NCBI GenBank assembly: GCA_006503535.1
Contig: QYRS01000012.1
Span: 992,001-1,056,000 of the forward strand
Reading direction: 5' to 3'
DNA from: Arthrinium phaeospermum
Taxonomy: Eukaryota > Ascomycota > Sordariomycetes > Amphisphaeriales > Apiosporaceae
Length of the DNA: 64,000 nucleotides
The position numbers and the translations under genes are program-made. Position 1 is the first letter of the stretch. Every line of letters starts with the position of its first letter. The notes below the pieces were generated by a model. That model did no database searches. It had not been told where the DNA came from and worked only from the letters and a program-made list of their open reading frames with translations. This document shows, one piece after another, positions 35,236 to 45,749 of this stretch.

Positions 35236-36578
35236 CTAACCCTCGAAGTTATACATAAGGAAACTGGATTTGACCCGATGTGCAATCGTTGCCGTACTAC
35301 TAGACATGCAAGCCCCTACCACTCCATCGGCTCCGACCCCCGCCTCATCAAAGAAGTCCGGCAGCCCCGCGGACCGGTCGTCCCGCCTGCTCCCCACAAA
35401 GGCGGCGTCGTGGTCGTAGGCCAGGAAGCCGGTCCCCTCGCAGCAGCCGACGTACTCGGCGTCCAGCTCCTCGCCCTTCAGGACGCCCAGGTCGACCCAC
35501 AGCAGGAGGTCGCCGCCTTGCATCGCGCCGCCGGGCCCGTAGGCCTCGAGGAAGCCCTTGCGCAGTTGGATGTGCGTTTTGTCCCAACGGCCGAGGTGCT
35601 CCATGTAGGACAGGTCGAGCCAGAAGAGGAGCTGGGCTTGGCGGATGTAGTCGAGGCCGGGGAAGAGGGGGGATGGGTCTTTGGTGACAGTGTTTACAGT
35701 ACCACAATCACCATTTGCATCCCGACCGTCGGTCGTAGCCCCGTGGCCGTTGGCGTCCTGTGGGGTAGCCTTAGTACTAGTACTGCTGGAAGAGGCCCCG
35801 AGCTGTTTCCCGCCGCCAAAAGCGTGACAGGCCCGTCCCGAAACCAGCCCCTTGGCCGGACCGGCGGTCATGACGTTGGTGATCCACTGCTTGGCCAAGC
35901 CGTCAAAGTTCGCGTCCCAGTACGCACGCTCGGGCGGGGGCATGGCGGCGTAGTCCTGGCCCTCGACCACGAAGCAGATGTTGTCGGGGAACTTGGTGAT
36001 CCGGGTCCGGCCGCGGCGGATCTCGTCCGACAGGGGCCTGGGTTCCGGGAGCGTGGGGAGGGGCGAGGCGAACTTGGTGTCAGGGGTTTCCGGGGTCACT
36101 GCATCAGAAACCGTCAGAGGGAATTAGTAGTCAAAGCGGGATATACACTCGGGGACATACGTCGCGATCTATAAGCCCCCCAGTAGCCCATCTTCTCCGT
36201 CAGAGGGATGAGCTCGCCGCAATGGCCGAAGCCCTGAGGCGTCTCTTTGTTGCACATATACATAGCCCTGGTGGCCGGGAGGCTGACCGTCTCCCGCCAA
36301 AAGCCGGCATCGTCGGGGAGGCCGGCCCAGAACGAGACGACGTCGGGGCTCTCCCACCAGGCCTTGAAGTCCTGCGGAGACTTCCAGTGGCTCATCCACA
36401 CCTTGGAGGGGAGGTCGTTCTGCTCGAATTCTTCTACATTGATGGCCCCGTTCTTGATTAGCCTGTTAAACGTATCAATTAGGGCTAATTTCGACTCATC
36501 GGGCGAGGGGCCGTGATATTGACATCCGAACAAAGAGACAGTGAAATGGTGGGCCGTAGGGAATCGTGATCGCAACAT
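35236..36578 (-). CDS. Haem-containing dehydratase (aldoxime dehydratase family)
   Basis: Two exons (36161-36578 and 35236-36098; intron gtatgt...gcag) encode 426 residues. The protein starts MLRSRFPTAHHFTVSLFGCQ. Family-like blocks are FGCQYHG, MSHWKSPQDFKAWWES, GFWRETVSLP, ETPQGFGHCGELIPL, MGYWGAYRSR and, in exon 2, AQLLFWLDLSYMEHLGRWDK. This pattern matches phenylacetaldoxime/aliphatic aldoxime dehydratases, which use ferrous haem to turn aldoximes into nitriles. A low-complexity Ser/Thr/Asp insert (about GASSSSTSTKATPQ) is unusual. An upstream in-frame ATG at 36761 would add ~60 residues; I prefer 36578 because it fits the family start. No nitrilase is visible nearby. Confidence 0.85.
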
Positions 36579-37824
36579 CTTGATAGCGAGGTAATAAACC
36601 AAAAGAAACACACAAGACAAACTGAAACTTGGAATATGGGAATAAGCAGGATAAGTCAAAGGAATTTCATTTCTATTTATGTGTTCATGGGCTTTCCTGA
36701 AAATCTCTCTCTCTGATGTAGTTGTTGTGCGAAGTATGTGCATTGTCACATGAACCGCCAATGAGCATCATCAAATAGTCTTACCTTGCATATTGGCATA
36801 CTTGGGCACGCGGGGCTCGGTTTGTGGTTGCAACCCCCTTCAGGTCCGCATGGTTTCTTTTCCTCGTGGCTTTAAGGGGCATCCAACTCGTGGCTTTAAG
36901 GGGCATCCAACTCGTGGCTTTAAGGGGCATCCAAGCATCTCTTGTCATGGAATCGATCCAGGATAGCCAAAACAGTCTGGCCAATCAAGTTGGCATTTGA
37001 CAGTCTTTCAGATCGTAAACGATGAATCTCGTCCATAAAGCTGAAATATGTCCAAAAACGGAACTATTAAAAACCGCGGGTGACCTTTGTATCTAGTAAG
37101 ACGTGTCTTGGCCAACCGCCGAGAGGTGTGATGTGTGTTACACACCATGTTGTTCATATCGTCACTGGCCCCGCTAATATTGATTTTGATTACCAGATGA
37201 ATGAGGGGGCCGGAATACAGATCCGCGAGTTGGAGTTGATGCTCAGTACCCCTCTTCGTTGGGGACGATCAATTCCTGCCCCTTGATAGCCACGTAACTT
37301 GCGACAGCTTTGAGTAATAGGCAGCATATCTCTGATAAGGACCCTTGCGGCTCGGTCCCTTTGAGTTGGGTGTATTATCCGCGGGAAGACAGAGGCAACC
37401 ATCCATTGAGACGCGGTTCCCTTTCCAACGTGCGACGCGGGATCCAGAAACATCGTGACCCATGCCAAGGCTCAAAAGATCAGATGGCATAGTGCGCGCA
37501 TACTGAACTGAACGTTGGGTTTGGCGTTTTGTTCTCGCGCACGGTCCGGCAAAGTCTCCTGATGGCGTGCGCGGGGGAATGGGATTGCCGTTGCTCGTGG
37601 CTCAAACGCCGGTGTGCTGCGCGCTTTCTCTCCCGAATAAACTTAATCCCTATTTCGACCGCTCTCGACGGAACAAGCCGCGATGTCGTTCGATCGTCAT
37701 GTCGTTTGGTGGGCTTCCCCAAACCCCTCCACGGGTAAATTTCGAAAACCCCATCTGGATCGTCAGATGGGAACATAATATCATCATCCTGTGACATAAA
37801 ATACTTCGAACACCGCCTGGCAAA
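36579..37824. other. Divergent intergenic region
   Basis: Between the haem dehydratase (-) and the rhodopsin-type gene (+). It contains a 3 x 24-bp tandem repeat at 36863-36934. Otherwise no gene seen. Confidence 0.4.
36863..36934. repeat. Three perfect 24-bp tandem repeats
   Basis: The unit begins ctcgtggctttaagg and recurs at 36863, 36887 and 36911 without differences. It sits about 285 bp upstream of the dehydratase start, outside any accepted gene. Confidence 0.9.
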
Positions 37825-39352
37825 ATGGCCGCCAACAAGATATCGGCAACGCAAACCTCGATGACGGAAGCGTGGGTGGAGTATGTCATCGGCATATCGG
37901 CGCTAATCATCCGGGTCGTCAGCCGCTGCAAGATCATCGTGGGCTGGAAGTGGCAGGTGGATGATTACCTGGCTGTCTTGGCCGCTGCCCTTTTTACGGT
38001 GAGTCGACGATAAGCGAAATTTGCCCACCACGGGCTGACGTAAGCTAACTCGAAGCCGACATAGATGGAAGTCATCATGTGCCAGATTATGAGTATTATG
38101 CCCCAAAAGCTCAGATTCCGTCACGCTGCCCTCCGTATAATCCAACTGCTGACTGAGCTGCGACAGAAAGGCTCGGCACCACGACAGGGGTGACTGAGGA
38201 AATGGCTCTTGGCATGACGCCGCAAGCACGAGACGATGCCGAGGCCGGGGCCAAGTGGCTGTTCGCCAGCTGGTACGTTTACGTCAGCATGATATGGAGT
38301 CTGAAGGGTATCATGCTCGCTTTCTTTTCACGCCTCACGTATGTTCCAGGCTAGCTCACATTGCTATTATACCTCTCAGACGGCTGACTGCGGCTGAACA
38401 TCAGCAAGACGTTGCCCGAGGCGCTGTTGGTCAAGCGGGTCTCTGTCATCTGCGTCGTGGCCTATCTGGTCACGATCGCGGTGATCACGGATCACTGCAG
38501 GCCGATCCGCAGGCTATGGCAGGTATACCCGTACGCCGGAGGTATAGTATTGACCGCCTACCTGGGTTGGAATGGCTTATAATAGAACGAACTGACGACG
38601 CGACGCAGACGACTGTAACCAGAACATATCCAAGTACTACGCATTGGTCGCCACAAATGTCGTGTATGTATGATTAGTGTCATGATGGTAATCAGGCGTA
38701 TGAGTGACTGACTGTATGGCAGTACAGACCTCATGATCATTTACATACCCCTTCCCTTACTATGGAGACTTCAAACCACCATGGCACGGTGAGGCATGCC
38801 TCTTTTTACCTCAACCGGGACGCACTATCCTAATACTTGTGGAATAGTAAGCTGAAGTTCGGCATCATGTTCTGTGCCGGAGGATTCATCATCATTTGCA
38901 CCATCCTCCGCTGTGTCATCTGCCTGCGACACCCGGAACGGCTAGACTTGGGCCTCAACTGGTCCATCCGAGAAACCGTGAGTCACCATTGCCAGCTTGC
39001 AATCCCGTCCCTGAAGTTTTGAAAGCACCCGAATCGACGCGGGCTGCTGACAGAATTCTGGCGGATGCGATAGGTTGTAGCCATCCTGGCCACCAATTTC
39101 CCCTCGATAAAACCCATATACGTCCACTACTGCACTCGCCGCCGAAAGCCGTGGGGCCCGAATAGCCAATGCACGGATCTGATAAGCTTCGACGGCGCCG
39201 GCTTTCACGAGCTCTCGGACTTGTCTGGCTCCGGCCACAGCCGGCGCGAGACGCTCAGCCCCAGCAGGTCCTCCGGCGCCGGCCCAAGACGCGGCGTGGG
39301 AAGCGACTACACGATTCGAATCACGGATCTCAACGTGGAAAGTTTGTTGTGA
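37825..39352 (+). CDS. Fungal rhodopsin-domain (PTH11/SAT4-like) integral membrane protein
   Basis: Eight exons (37825-37998, 38065-38092, 38167-38338, 38405-38541, 38609-38663, 38723-38788, 38848-38977, 39074-39352) sum to 346 codons plus stop, all phases consistent. The donor after 38092 (gtatta) is weak but has a good branch point (ctgac). Transmembrane helices are visible in nearly every exon: YVIGISALIIRVV, DDYLAVLAAALF, MIWSLKGIMLAFF, SVICVVAYLVTIAV, TDLMIIYIPLPLLW, GIMFCAGGFIIICTIL and VVAILATNFPSIKP. The DDYL, SLKGIMLAFFSRLT and CRPIRRLW blocks are hallmarks of this large fungal family, which includes GPCR-like sensors of host or nutrient signals. The cytoplasmic tail is Ser/Arg-rich. 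The ligand is unknown. Confidence 0.88.
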
Positions 39353-39623
39353 GGATTAACACGTGGTTTTTGGTCTCTTAGTCAGTTTCAACGTAGATAC
39401 TTGGAATAACTGTAGGATAAAGAATAAAGCAAATATCTAATATATACTAATGATAATGTACAGATCAGTCCACCTAGTGTACCCTATATATCTTACAAGC
39501 TGTGCCCAACACACACTCGTCATCTTCATCAACGTGCTTGTCGATGGTCTTCCTATGCCAGAAGTGACATGGGGAGTTCTAGATGAAATCACCACCCCAG
39601 GTGCCAATGCAACAGCGTTGCAT

Positions 39624-40766
39624 CTATCTCGATTTCGACTTTGCCCCGGCACCAGCACCGGCACCTGCGCCCGTGCCTTTGCCCTTTCCAGCAGGCGCTT
39701 CACCTCCAGCAGCGGCGCCGGCCTCAGCCCCTGCGCCGGTTCCCTTCCCCTTGCCTTTGCCAGCGGGCGCTGCACCTTCAGCGCCAGCTCCAGCTCCAGC
39801 ACCAGCTGCAGCGCCGGCTTCAGCTCCGGTGCCCTTGCCTTGTCCCTTGGCGGCAGGCGCCTCAGCTCCGGCCTCGGCCCCAGCCCCTGTACCCTTACCC
39901 TTAGCAGCCGGAGCCCCAGCGCCACCAGCGGCTCCAGGGGCAGCAGCGGCGGCGGGGCCAGAGGGGGCAGGAGGAGGAGGAGGGGGAGTCCCGGCACCGG
40001 CACCCCCAGCGGCACCGCCAGCGTCTTTGCCTTTGCCCTTGCCAGCTCCAGCGCCATCTGCTGGCGGTGGGGCAGGCGGGGCTTCAGCAGCACCGCCAGC
40101 ACCAGCAGCTCCACCCTTGCCCTTCCCCTTTCCATCGGGAGCTGCAGCTCCAGCACCAGCCTCGGCACCAGCGGCAGGTGGAGGGGGAGGAGGAGGAGGG
40201 GGCGCCCCACCACTAGGGGCAGGTGGTGGGGGAGGAGGCGCCTCAGCACCACCAGCACCACCCGTGCCCTTGCCCTTCCCCTTTCCATCAGGGGGTGCGC
40301 CTCCAGCTGCACCTCCGGCATCGGCACCCGTTCCCTTGCCCTTCCCTTTGCCAGCTGGGGCCTCGCCTCCGGCACCGCCTTCTGCGGGTGGTGCTGGCGG
40401 GGCGGTACCGTTTCCAGCCCCCGCCGCGGCACCAGCGCCCGTCCCCTTGCCTTTGCCCTTGCCATCAGGAGCCGCGCCCCCAGCCCCAGCCCCAGCGTCG
40501 CCCTTCGCGGGCGGTGGTGCCGTAGCGCCGCCGCCTCCGGTGCCGCCTTCTTGACGCTTGTTGGCCGGCCGGCTGGCTTTCGGCCCGGTGCGCGCCCAGA
40601 AGTTGAGGGGACCGAGGTGGGCCGCGTCCCGCCACTCGATGACCACGGGCTGGATATCGGTTGCGCGCGGGTTCAGGCCTTGGACCGGGTCGGGGTCCGG
40701 CATGGGCATGGCGTTGGCCGACAGGGCGAGGGTCAAGGCTACGGCGGAGAGGTCTTGGAAATGCAT
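39624..40766 (-). CDS. Secreted Gly/Ala/Pro-rich protein with KGKGKG repeats
   Basis: Single frame of 380 residues. Signal peptide MHFQDLSAVALTLALSANA, then a short non-repetitive part (IEWRDAAHLGPLNFWARTG) and a Kex2-type site (ANKR). After that the protein is a repeat of ~20-35-residue modules: Gly/Ala-rich spacer, optional proline run (PPPPPPAPSG), then APDGKGKGKGTGAG. Eight or so KGKG blocks make it strongly basic. There are no cysteines and no membrane segment after the signal. The codons avoid stops on several frames, so long antisense frames here are shadows. A TATA box is at 41031. Function unknown; a wall-associated or matrix protein is the natural guess. It is 1.2 kb from the oppositely charged DA-rich protein. 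Confidence 0.75.
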   Translation of the reverse strand: MHFQDLSAVALTLALSANAMPMPDPDPVQGLNPRATDIQPVVIEWRDAAHLGPLNFWARTGPKASRPANKRQEGGTGGGGATAPPPAKGDAGAGAGGAAPDGKGKGKGTGAGAAAGAGNGTAPPAPPAEGGAGGEAPAGKGKGKGTGADAGGAAGGAPPDGKGKGKGTGGAGGAEAPPPPPPAPSGGAPPPPPPPPPAAGAEAGAGAAAPDGKGKGKGGAAGAGGAAEAPPAPPPADGAGAGKGKGKDAGGAAGGAGAGTPPPPPPAPSGPAAAAAPGAAGGAGAPAAKGKGTGAGAEAGAEAPAAKGQGKGTGAEAGAAAGAGAGAGAEGAAPAGKGKGKGTGAGAEAGAAAGGEAPAGKGKGTGAGAGAGAGAKSKSR

Positions 40767-42022
40767 GGTGGGTGGTTTTATGATGTGATTCGAGTGAAAA
40801 GAGAGAGAGAGTGTGTGTGTGTGAGAGAAGGAAAGAAATACGAGGGCGTTCTATGTCGAATAGGATGCAAGACACGAACCCGCGTTTGTGGTGAGAATGT
40901 AACAAGAGAATGAAAAAGAAAACGTGGCTGTCTTGGGATAAGAAGCCTTGGTAGTCTTGAATGCTGTGTTTGTGTGGGATGAGATGAACTACAACACTCA
41001 AGGAGACGGAATCGTCTTCTCTTTATACTTCGTAATCTCGAAAGTCTAGTAGATGGTTGTTGGATGCCGTGACTGTTCGCTCAAACATTCTACTGCCAAG
41101 TGATGTCATTATGCCACCTCGTGCCTGTCGCCCGTGGCGAATGTTTACTTATCCGAAGCGACTATCTTCAACGTAGCAGGAAAATACCCAGAGAGTGACT
41201 AGCTATGCCCCGATATTCCTTGCAAATTAGAGCACTTGCAATGACATCTAAATAGAGTGTGTTTCTTGTTTATGATGCGCCAAGCTTTTCAACCACGCGC
41301 GTAAAAAGCTAAATGTCCCAATGGGGACCGTCTCCCACATAACTCAAGAACCGTTATGTTCTTGGCGGGCCTGGCCAGGGCTATACGGTCATGCGGGGCC
41401 TTGGCCCGTAAAGCTCTACCGTTTACCCCTGAATCCCCCCCCTTCCCCCCCCACGAACCAAAAGTGGACCGGTTTCGGCACGAACAGCTATATCCCTGCT
41501 TCGCCGGTACCGAGACACGGGCGAATAAACACATTGTCCTCGGCTTTCCCTATGTCATAGATCCAGAAAACTGGCGCAGTGGGACACTGGGTTAGATATG
41601 CGTGATCCCGATCTGCAACAGGGTTGGTACAACCGCGACACGTTGCCTTGTTTCGATATTCTACGCATATTGATCACTCAAGACACTGAGAGAGTCGAAC
41701 AGCCAACGTATGTCTAAGTATGTAATTATTTTATGTATTCAGGGTAATTATGCTCGGCTCTGGTGGTCCTTTGTCAATCTGCCTTTTCTGTGTTTACAAG
41801 CAGAAGATCCCGTATCTGCCCGTGTCTCTTGCGAGCCCCTTTTCTAGAATCTTGATAGCATGGAAGTATCCCTGCAATCCGAACCCAGCCTTCTTCCTGG
41901 TGGGTCCGTGAGCTTAAAGGCAAGTACCGCCACCCGAAGAGTTAATGATGCTAGTTGAAGTAATTTCGAGTCAGTCGGGTTTCTGAGATATTGGGGCATG
42001 ACATAGCCTTGACCCGTCTTAC
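40767..42022. other. Intergenic region with GA/GT microsatellite
   Basis: Leader and promoter of the KG-rich gene on the left, with (GA)n(GT)n at 40801-40828, and the 3' region of the DA-rich gene on the right. No other gene accepted. Confidence 0.45.
41031..41037 (-). promoter_or_regulatory. TATA box of the KG-rich secreted protein gene
   Basis: TATAAAG on the minus strand, 265 bp upstream of the ATG at 40766. The leader between is CT-rich. Confidence 0.55.
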
Positions 42023-42985
42023 TTACCAGTTGGCGCCCGACTCGTCGCTGCAAACAAAGACCCCGTCATCATTCTGTTGGCAGTTAAGGCCTTCGGCCTC
42101 CTTTTCGGCGACCCGCTCGGCCTGGGCTGAGTTGGATCCAGCGGCGTTATCGGCATTGGCGTCGGCATCAGCGTCGGCGTCTGCCTCTGCATCAGCCTCG
42201 GCATCGGCAGCGTTTTCGGCAGCAGCATCGTCGGCAGCAGCATCGTCCGCGGCGGCAGCATCGTCCGCGGCGGCGTCATCGGCAGCAGCAGCGTCGTCGG
42301 CAGCGTCGTCGGCGGCAGCGTCATCTTCGGCAGCAGCGTCGTCGGCGGCAGCGTCGTCATCAGCGGCGTCGTCAGCAGCAGCATCCTCGGCGGCGGCATC
42401 GTTAGCGGCGGCAGCATCGTCAGCAGCGGCCGCGTCATCCGCAGCGGCGGCATCATCGGCGGCAGCGGCATCATCGGCGGCAGCGGAGTCCTCATCTTCA
42501 TCATCGTCGTCGTCATCATCGTCGTCGTCGTCGTCATCATCATCATCGTCTTCGTCATCATCATCATCATCATCGTCGTCGTCGTCGTCCTCATCATCGT
42601 CATCTTCTGTTTCGTCGGTCACAGCTGCGTCATCAGCGTTGGCTTCATCATCAACGTTGGCTGCGTCATCGACATTGGCGGCCTCATCGACATTGGCGGC
42701 GTTGTCGACATTGGCGGCATTATCAACATTATTGGCATTGTCCGCGTTTGCAGCTGCATCGGCGTTGGCAACGTCGGCTTCTTCGGCTTCATCAGCGTTG
42801 ACAACTTCGGCATTGTCTGCGGCGGCGGCATCAGCATTAGCGGCGTTTTCGTTGGCGGCATTGTTGTCACTGGCAGCGGCGGCGTCGACCGCGGCAACGT
42901 TACTGCTATCGCCGTTGCTGCAGGGTGTAGGCCTGGCCATGGTGGTGCCAAGGAAGGCGAAGACAAGGAACTTCTGGATCTGCAT
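42023..42985 (-). CDS. Secreted Asp/Ala-rich acidic repeat protein
   Basis: Single frame of 320 residues. Signal peptide MQIQKFLVFAFLGTTMA. Then DAAAASDNNAANENAANAD-type repeats, NVDNAANVD repeats, a ~40-residue near-pure Asp/Glu block (about 42485-42610), then many AAADDAAAADD units. The C-terminus is different and compact: EKEAEGLNCQQNDDGVFVC, then SDESGANW. The only cysteines are one after the signal peptide and the two in that C-terminal knob. It is very strongly acidic. The stop TAA overlaps a possible splice donor (tggtaagt), so an alternative 3' exon is conceivable. A TATA box is at 43161. Function unknown; calcium binding or charge pairing with the neighbouring KG-rich protein is speculation. 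Confidence 0.75.
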   Translation of the reverse strand: MQIQKFLVFAFLGTTMARPTPCSNGDSSNVAAVDAAAASDNNAANENAANADAAAADNAEVVNADEAEEADVANADAAANADNANNVDNAANVDNAANVDEAANVDDAANVDDEANADDAAVTDETEDDDDEDDDDDDDDDDDDEDDDDDDDDDDDDDDDDDEDEDSAAADDAAAADDAAAADDAAAADDAAAANDAAAEDAAADDAADDDAAADDAAAEDDAAADDAADDAAAADDAAADDAAAADDAAADDAAAENAADAEADAEADADADADANADNAAGSNSAQAERVAEKEAEGLNCQQNDDGVFVCSDESGANW

Positions 42986-43844
42986 GGCGAAGGTGGGAAA
43001 AGAGTGGTACTAGACTGAGTATAGGGGATATTAAAAGTAATATGTTTTAGTGGACCGGCCAATGAGATGAATGAAAGTGTGATATACTGAATCCGTATCA
43101 AACTGAGTGTGTCTGTCTATCGAATAAAAGAAACTCAGATATATCGGACAGTTGACAGCTCTTTATATGCAACAGTCTACAGGGAAACGACGTGCATGTG
43201 CTCATAAAAGTCTTCGATGTTTCGTTTGGGCGAGATACCAACACGGGGTCTCAGACCAAGCAAAGGGGACAACTTGGCAACAGCATTCCAGACATTCCAA
43301 TGTTCTTGATCTTCAGAACATGGTGTGATATGTGAAGTGACACTCTCCCAAGCTCGCCTCCAGTTTATGCTGAAATTAAGCTTATTCTACCCACGACAGG
43401 GGAGGAGAATAGGCAATACAGTGGGCTGCGAAACCGCCCAGCCCTATGCCTGTGCTGAAGTATGTATCACAGGCCAAGTATGCATCGTTGAGCTACATAG
43501 GTCAAGTCTAAAAGGGGGATGGGGAGCCATCAATTTTGAGGTATGCGGGGATAGCCGAATAGTTTGGGGCGAAACGTTTGATCGGCCTCCGTCCAGCCAC
43601 CTGAGCACTTTGTCGAGATGACTCGGCAAAAGTCTACCGGAAATGGCCCACTTACATGGGTCTTCCATGTCCTGGATGCCACACCCAGCGTATCAATTAC
43701 TGGAGTTGGGTGAGATATTTCTGAACCGCATCATCGTTCCAAGCCCAGAACTGTTTTGCATTCCCGTGACGCCCTTCCTCAGCGGGTATCGTTGCCTTGA
43801 CCAGGTCTGGACGAATTGGAGCGACTCGACCGAATGGGATAACT
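42986..43844. other. Intergenic region
   Basis: Promoter of the DA-rich gene and the region downstream of the SDR remnant. The small frame at 43643-43945 is not supported. Confidence 0.4.
43161..43167 (-). promoter_or_regulatory. TATA box of the DA-rich secreted protein gene
   Basis: TATAAAG on the minus strand, 176 bp upstream of the ATG at 42985. Confidence 0.55.
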
Positions 43845-44584
43845 TCATGCGCGCAAGCGCTCTAGGTCAGAAATCGATATACGATGCAAGGGAGACAGGC
43901 CACCTAACTCACCCCAATCTCTCGTGTAGTCGAATTGCGTACTGATCTCGGGCGCGAACGCGGCAAACAGCTGACTGCCCACGCCCGGGCGATGGGGTAC
44001 ACGATGGCGCCGGCGAGGAGCTTGAGCGCGATGCCCTGGTGACGGGCGAGCTCGGTGCGGATGTTGCCTGGGTTGATGGCGACGCTGACGATGCCGTCGG
44101 CCTGACGGTGGCGGCGGGCGTGCTCGACGGCGAGGAGCCAGACGCCCGCCTTGCTGATGCCGTACCGGTCGATAGGTGGGCGGGGGACGTGGTAGTCGAG
44201 ATTTTCCATGTCGACGCCGCGACCCTCGGGGGCGAATTGCTCCAAGCCGAAACCGGACACCCACACGACGCGGACCGTACCCACGGGCCGTATACGGGCG
44301 GCTGCCGCAAGGGCAGGGGTCAGCAGTTGGGTGAAGAGGAAAGGGCCGATGCAGTTGACTCCGAGCGCCTCCTCGTAGCCCCGGGCCGTCTTGCCGGACT
44401 TGGCCCCTACCATGACGCCGGCGTTGTTGAAGAGGCCGTGCATTGCCACTGAATGTACCGTTGGCAGGTCGACCAGATCCATTTCCAAGGAGACCATCCC
44501 ACCGCGCTCGTCCTGGGTTTTGCTGTCAGGTCCAACGTTGTGTTCTCGTTGGATGTCGGCAATCGCTTGCTGGGAATTCACCAA
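43845..44584 (-). pseudogene. Truncated short-chain dehydrogenase/reductase
   Basis: SDR signature blocks are present: LFNNAGVM, VNCIGPFLFTQLLTPAL, VVWVSGFG, and the active site YGISKAG (Y-x-x-x-K), then VAINPGNIRTEL. The N-terminal Rossmann nucleotide loop (G-x-x-x-G-x-G) is absent: the frame opens only at MVNSQQAIADIQREHN, and upstream sequence on the minus strand does not supply it. Residues normally between the DL segment and NNAG are also shortened. One frame break near 43985 leads into GSQLFAAFAPEISTQFDYT. Without the cofactor site this copy should be inactive; if not an assembly defect it is a pseudogene. Confidence 0.75.
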
Positions 44585-44923
44585 GGCAGAGATTCAAAAG
44601 CATTAACGGGGGCAACTTGTTGTTTGCAGGCATTCTGCATCATCTAGAAGCTGGTTGGATGTGCATCCGAGCCAACAGGAACACAGCCTCTCTTCCATGT
44701 TATCCCGCGGACGAACCTCTTGCATTATCAAAGTCAGCTGGCGTCACTCGAATCTTATCCTACATCGCGATTTCCGAAAGCTCCGAGCAAGCGACAGGGA
44801 TAGAGGTAGCTAGGAACGAGGTGATTGGTGGCTGGTGCCGTGCTACTTGGGGAGGCCGGCAGTCTTCCCCAACATTCTTCGACTCCTAGCCAAACTATGC
44901 TGCAATCATAATACTCGTCATTA
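44585..44923. other. Intergenic gap
   Basis: Upstream side of the truncated SDR and 3' end of the next gene. The missing SDR N-terminus is not found here. Confidence 0.4.
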
Positions 44924-45749
44924 TCAAACCCAGGTCCCCTGAACTATAACCGTCTCGGGGATGTCGAACTTCTCCGGTTCCGGTTGACCAACAACCCACT
45001 ATTATACAAGACTCGTGAGTTAGTCCATGATCATCATCTCAATCAAGTTTGGAAAACCAGTAATATACTGGAACAGATACATGTCGGGTGGGGTTGAAAA
45101 CGGTCCAAGAATATCATTAATAGCTTACCTTATCCATAACACCCGCCGTGTTGCTGTACTTCTTGTTGCTGTTGAAAGTGTTTTTCTAATTAGCATCTGA
45201 ATGTGGTCTTTCTTGTAAGGGTAAATAGATCCCGATGGTCTTGCTTTACCTTATCTGTTGAATCCACTTGAAGGAGATGGTCACGTTGGGTTTTTGGTTG
45301 TCATTCGGCTGGACCCTGGCGGACAGCCCCTCAAAGGTGCCCCCGTCCGAGAATTCCCCCTTTTGTCTGTTCGCGGCACAGTCCACAAAACTGCTCTGGT
45401 CCGGAGACTCGGCCGTAGTTTCTCCCTCACATGTGCCAGTGAAGGAAGGGGTCGAAGGCGCCCCGGTGACATTTGGGGGGTCGAAGACAGGTGCCGAGAT
45501 GTCGAACACTAGTAGGCATGGATATTTCCAGTCAGAATTGCCATGCTTTCGCCAGATGTATGAGCGAATCGCTTGTAGCTTACCGTAGTGGTAGCGAGGG
45601 CTGCCTCCAGGAAGCTCCGTGGCTCGCCAATTCGATATGTTCCAATAGTAGACTTCATAAGACCAACCCGGCTTCTTTGGGGTGTCGTCGGGTGCCGGGA
45701 GGGCGGCGGCAGCGGCAGCCCCAGTCAGTAGCAGCGTGGAGATCTGCAT
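44924..45749 (-). CDS. Small secreted protein (effector-like)
   Basis: Four exons on the minus strand (45584-45749, 45250-45508, 45129-45168, 44924-44998), all phases consistent, give 179 residues. Signal peptide MQISTLLLTGAAAAAALPA at the ATG at 45749. The mature protein begins DDTPKKPGWSYEVYYWNISN and has a beta-rich look, with two cysteines visible (FTGTC, FVDC). The last exons add SNKKYSNTAGVMDK and WVVGQPEPEKF, then VIVQGTWV. It resembles the many short secreted proteins of plant-associated Sordariomycetes; I know no function. A TATA box is at 45867. No frame break. Confidence 0.78.

Noticed and set aside
36863..36934. Possible CRISPR-like array
   Set aside because: The units are directly contiguous without spacers and the genome is eukaryotic.
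39450..40913. Long plus-strand frames (487 and 323 codons) opposite the KG-rich gene
   Set aside because: They are antisense shadows of a stop-poor GC-rich repeat. The minus frame has a signal peptide, a TATA box and regular repeat modules.
41991..43013. 340-codon plus-strand Ser/Ala-rich frame opposite the DA-rich gene
   Set aside because: Shadow of GAC/GCC-type repeats. The minus frame has the signal peptide and the non-repetitive Cys-containing C-terminus.
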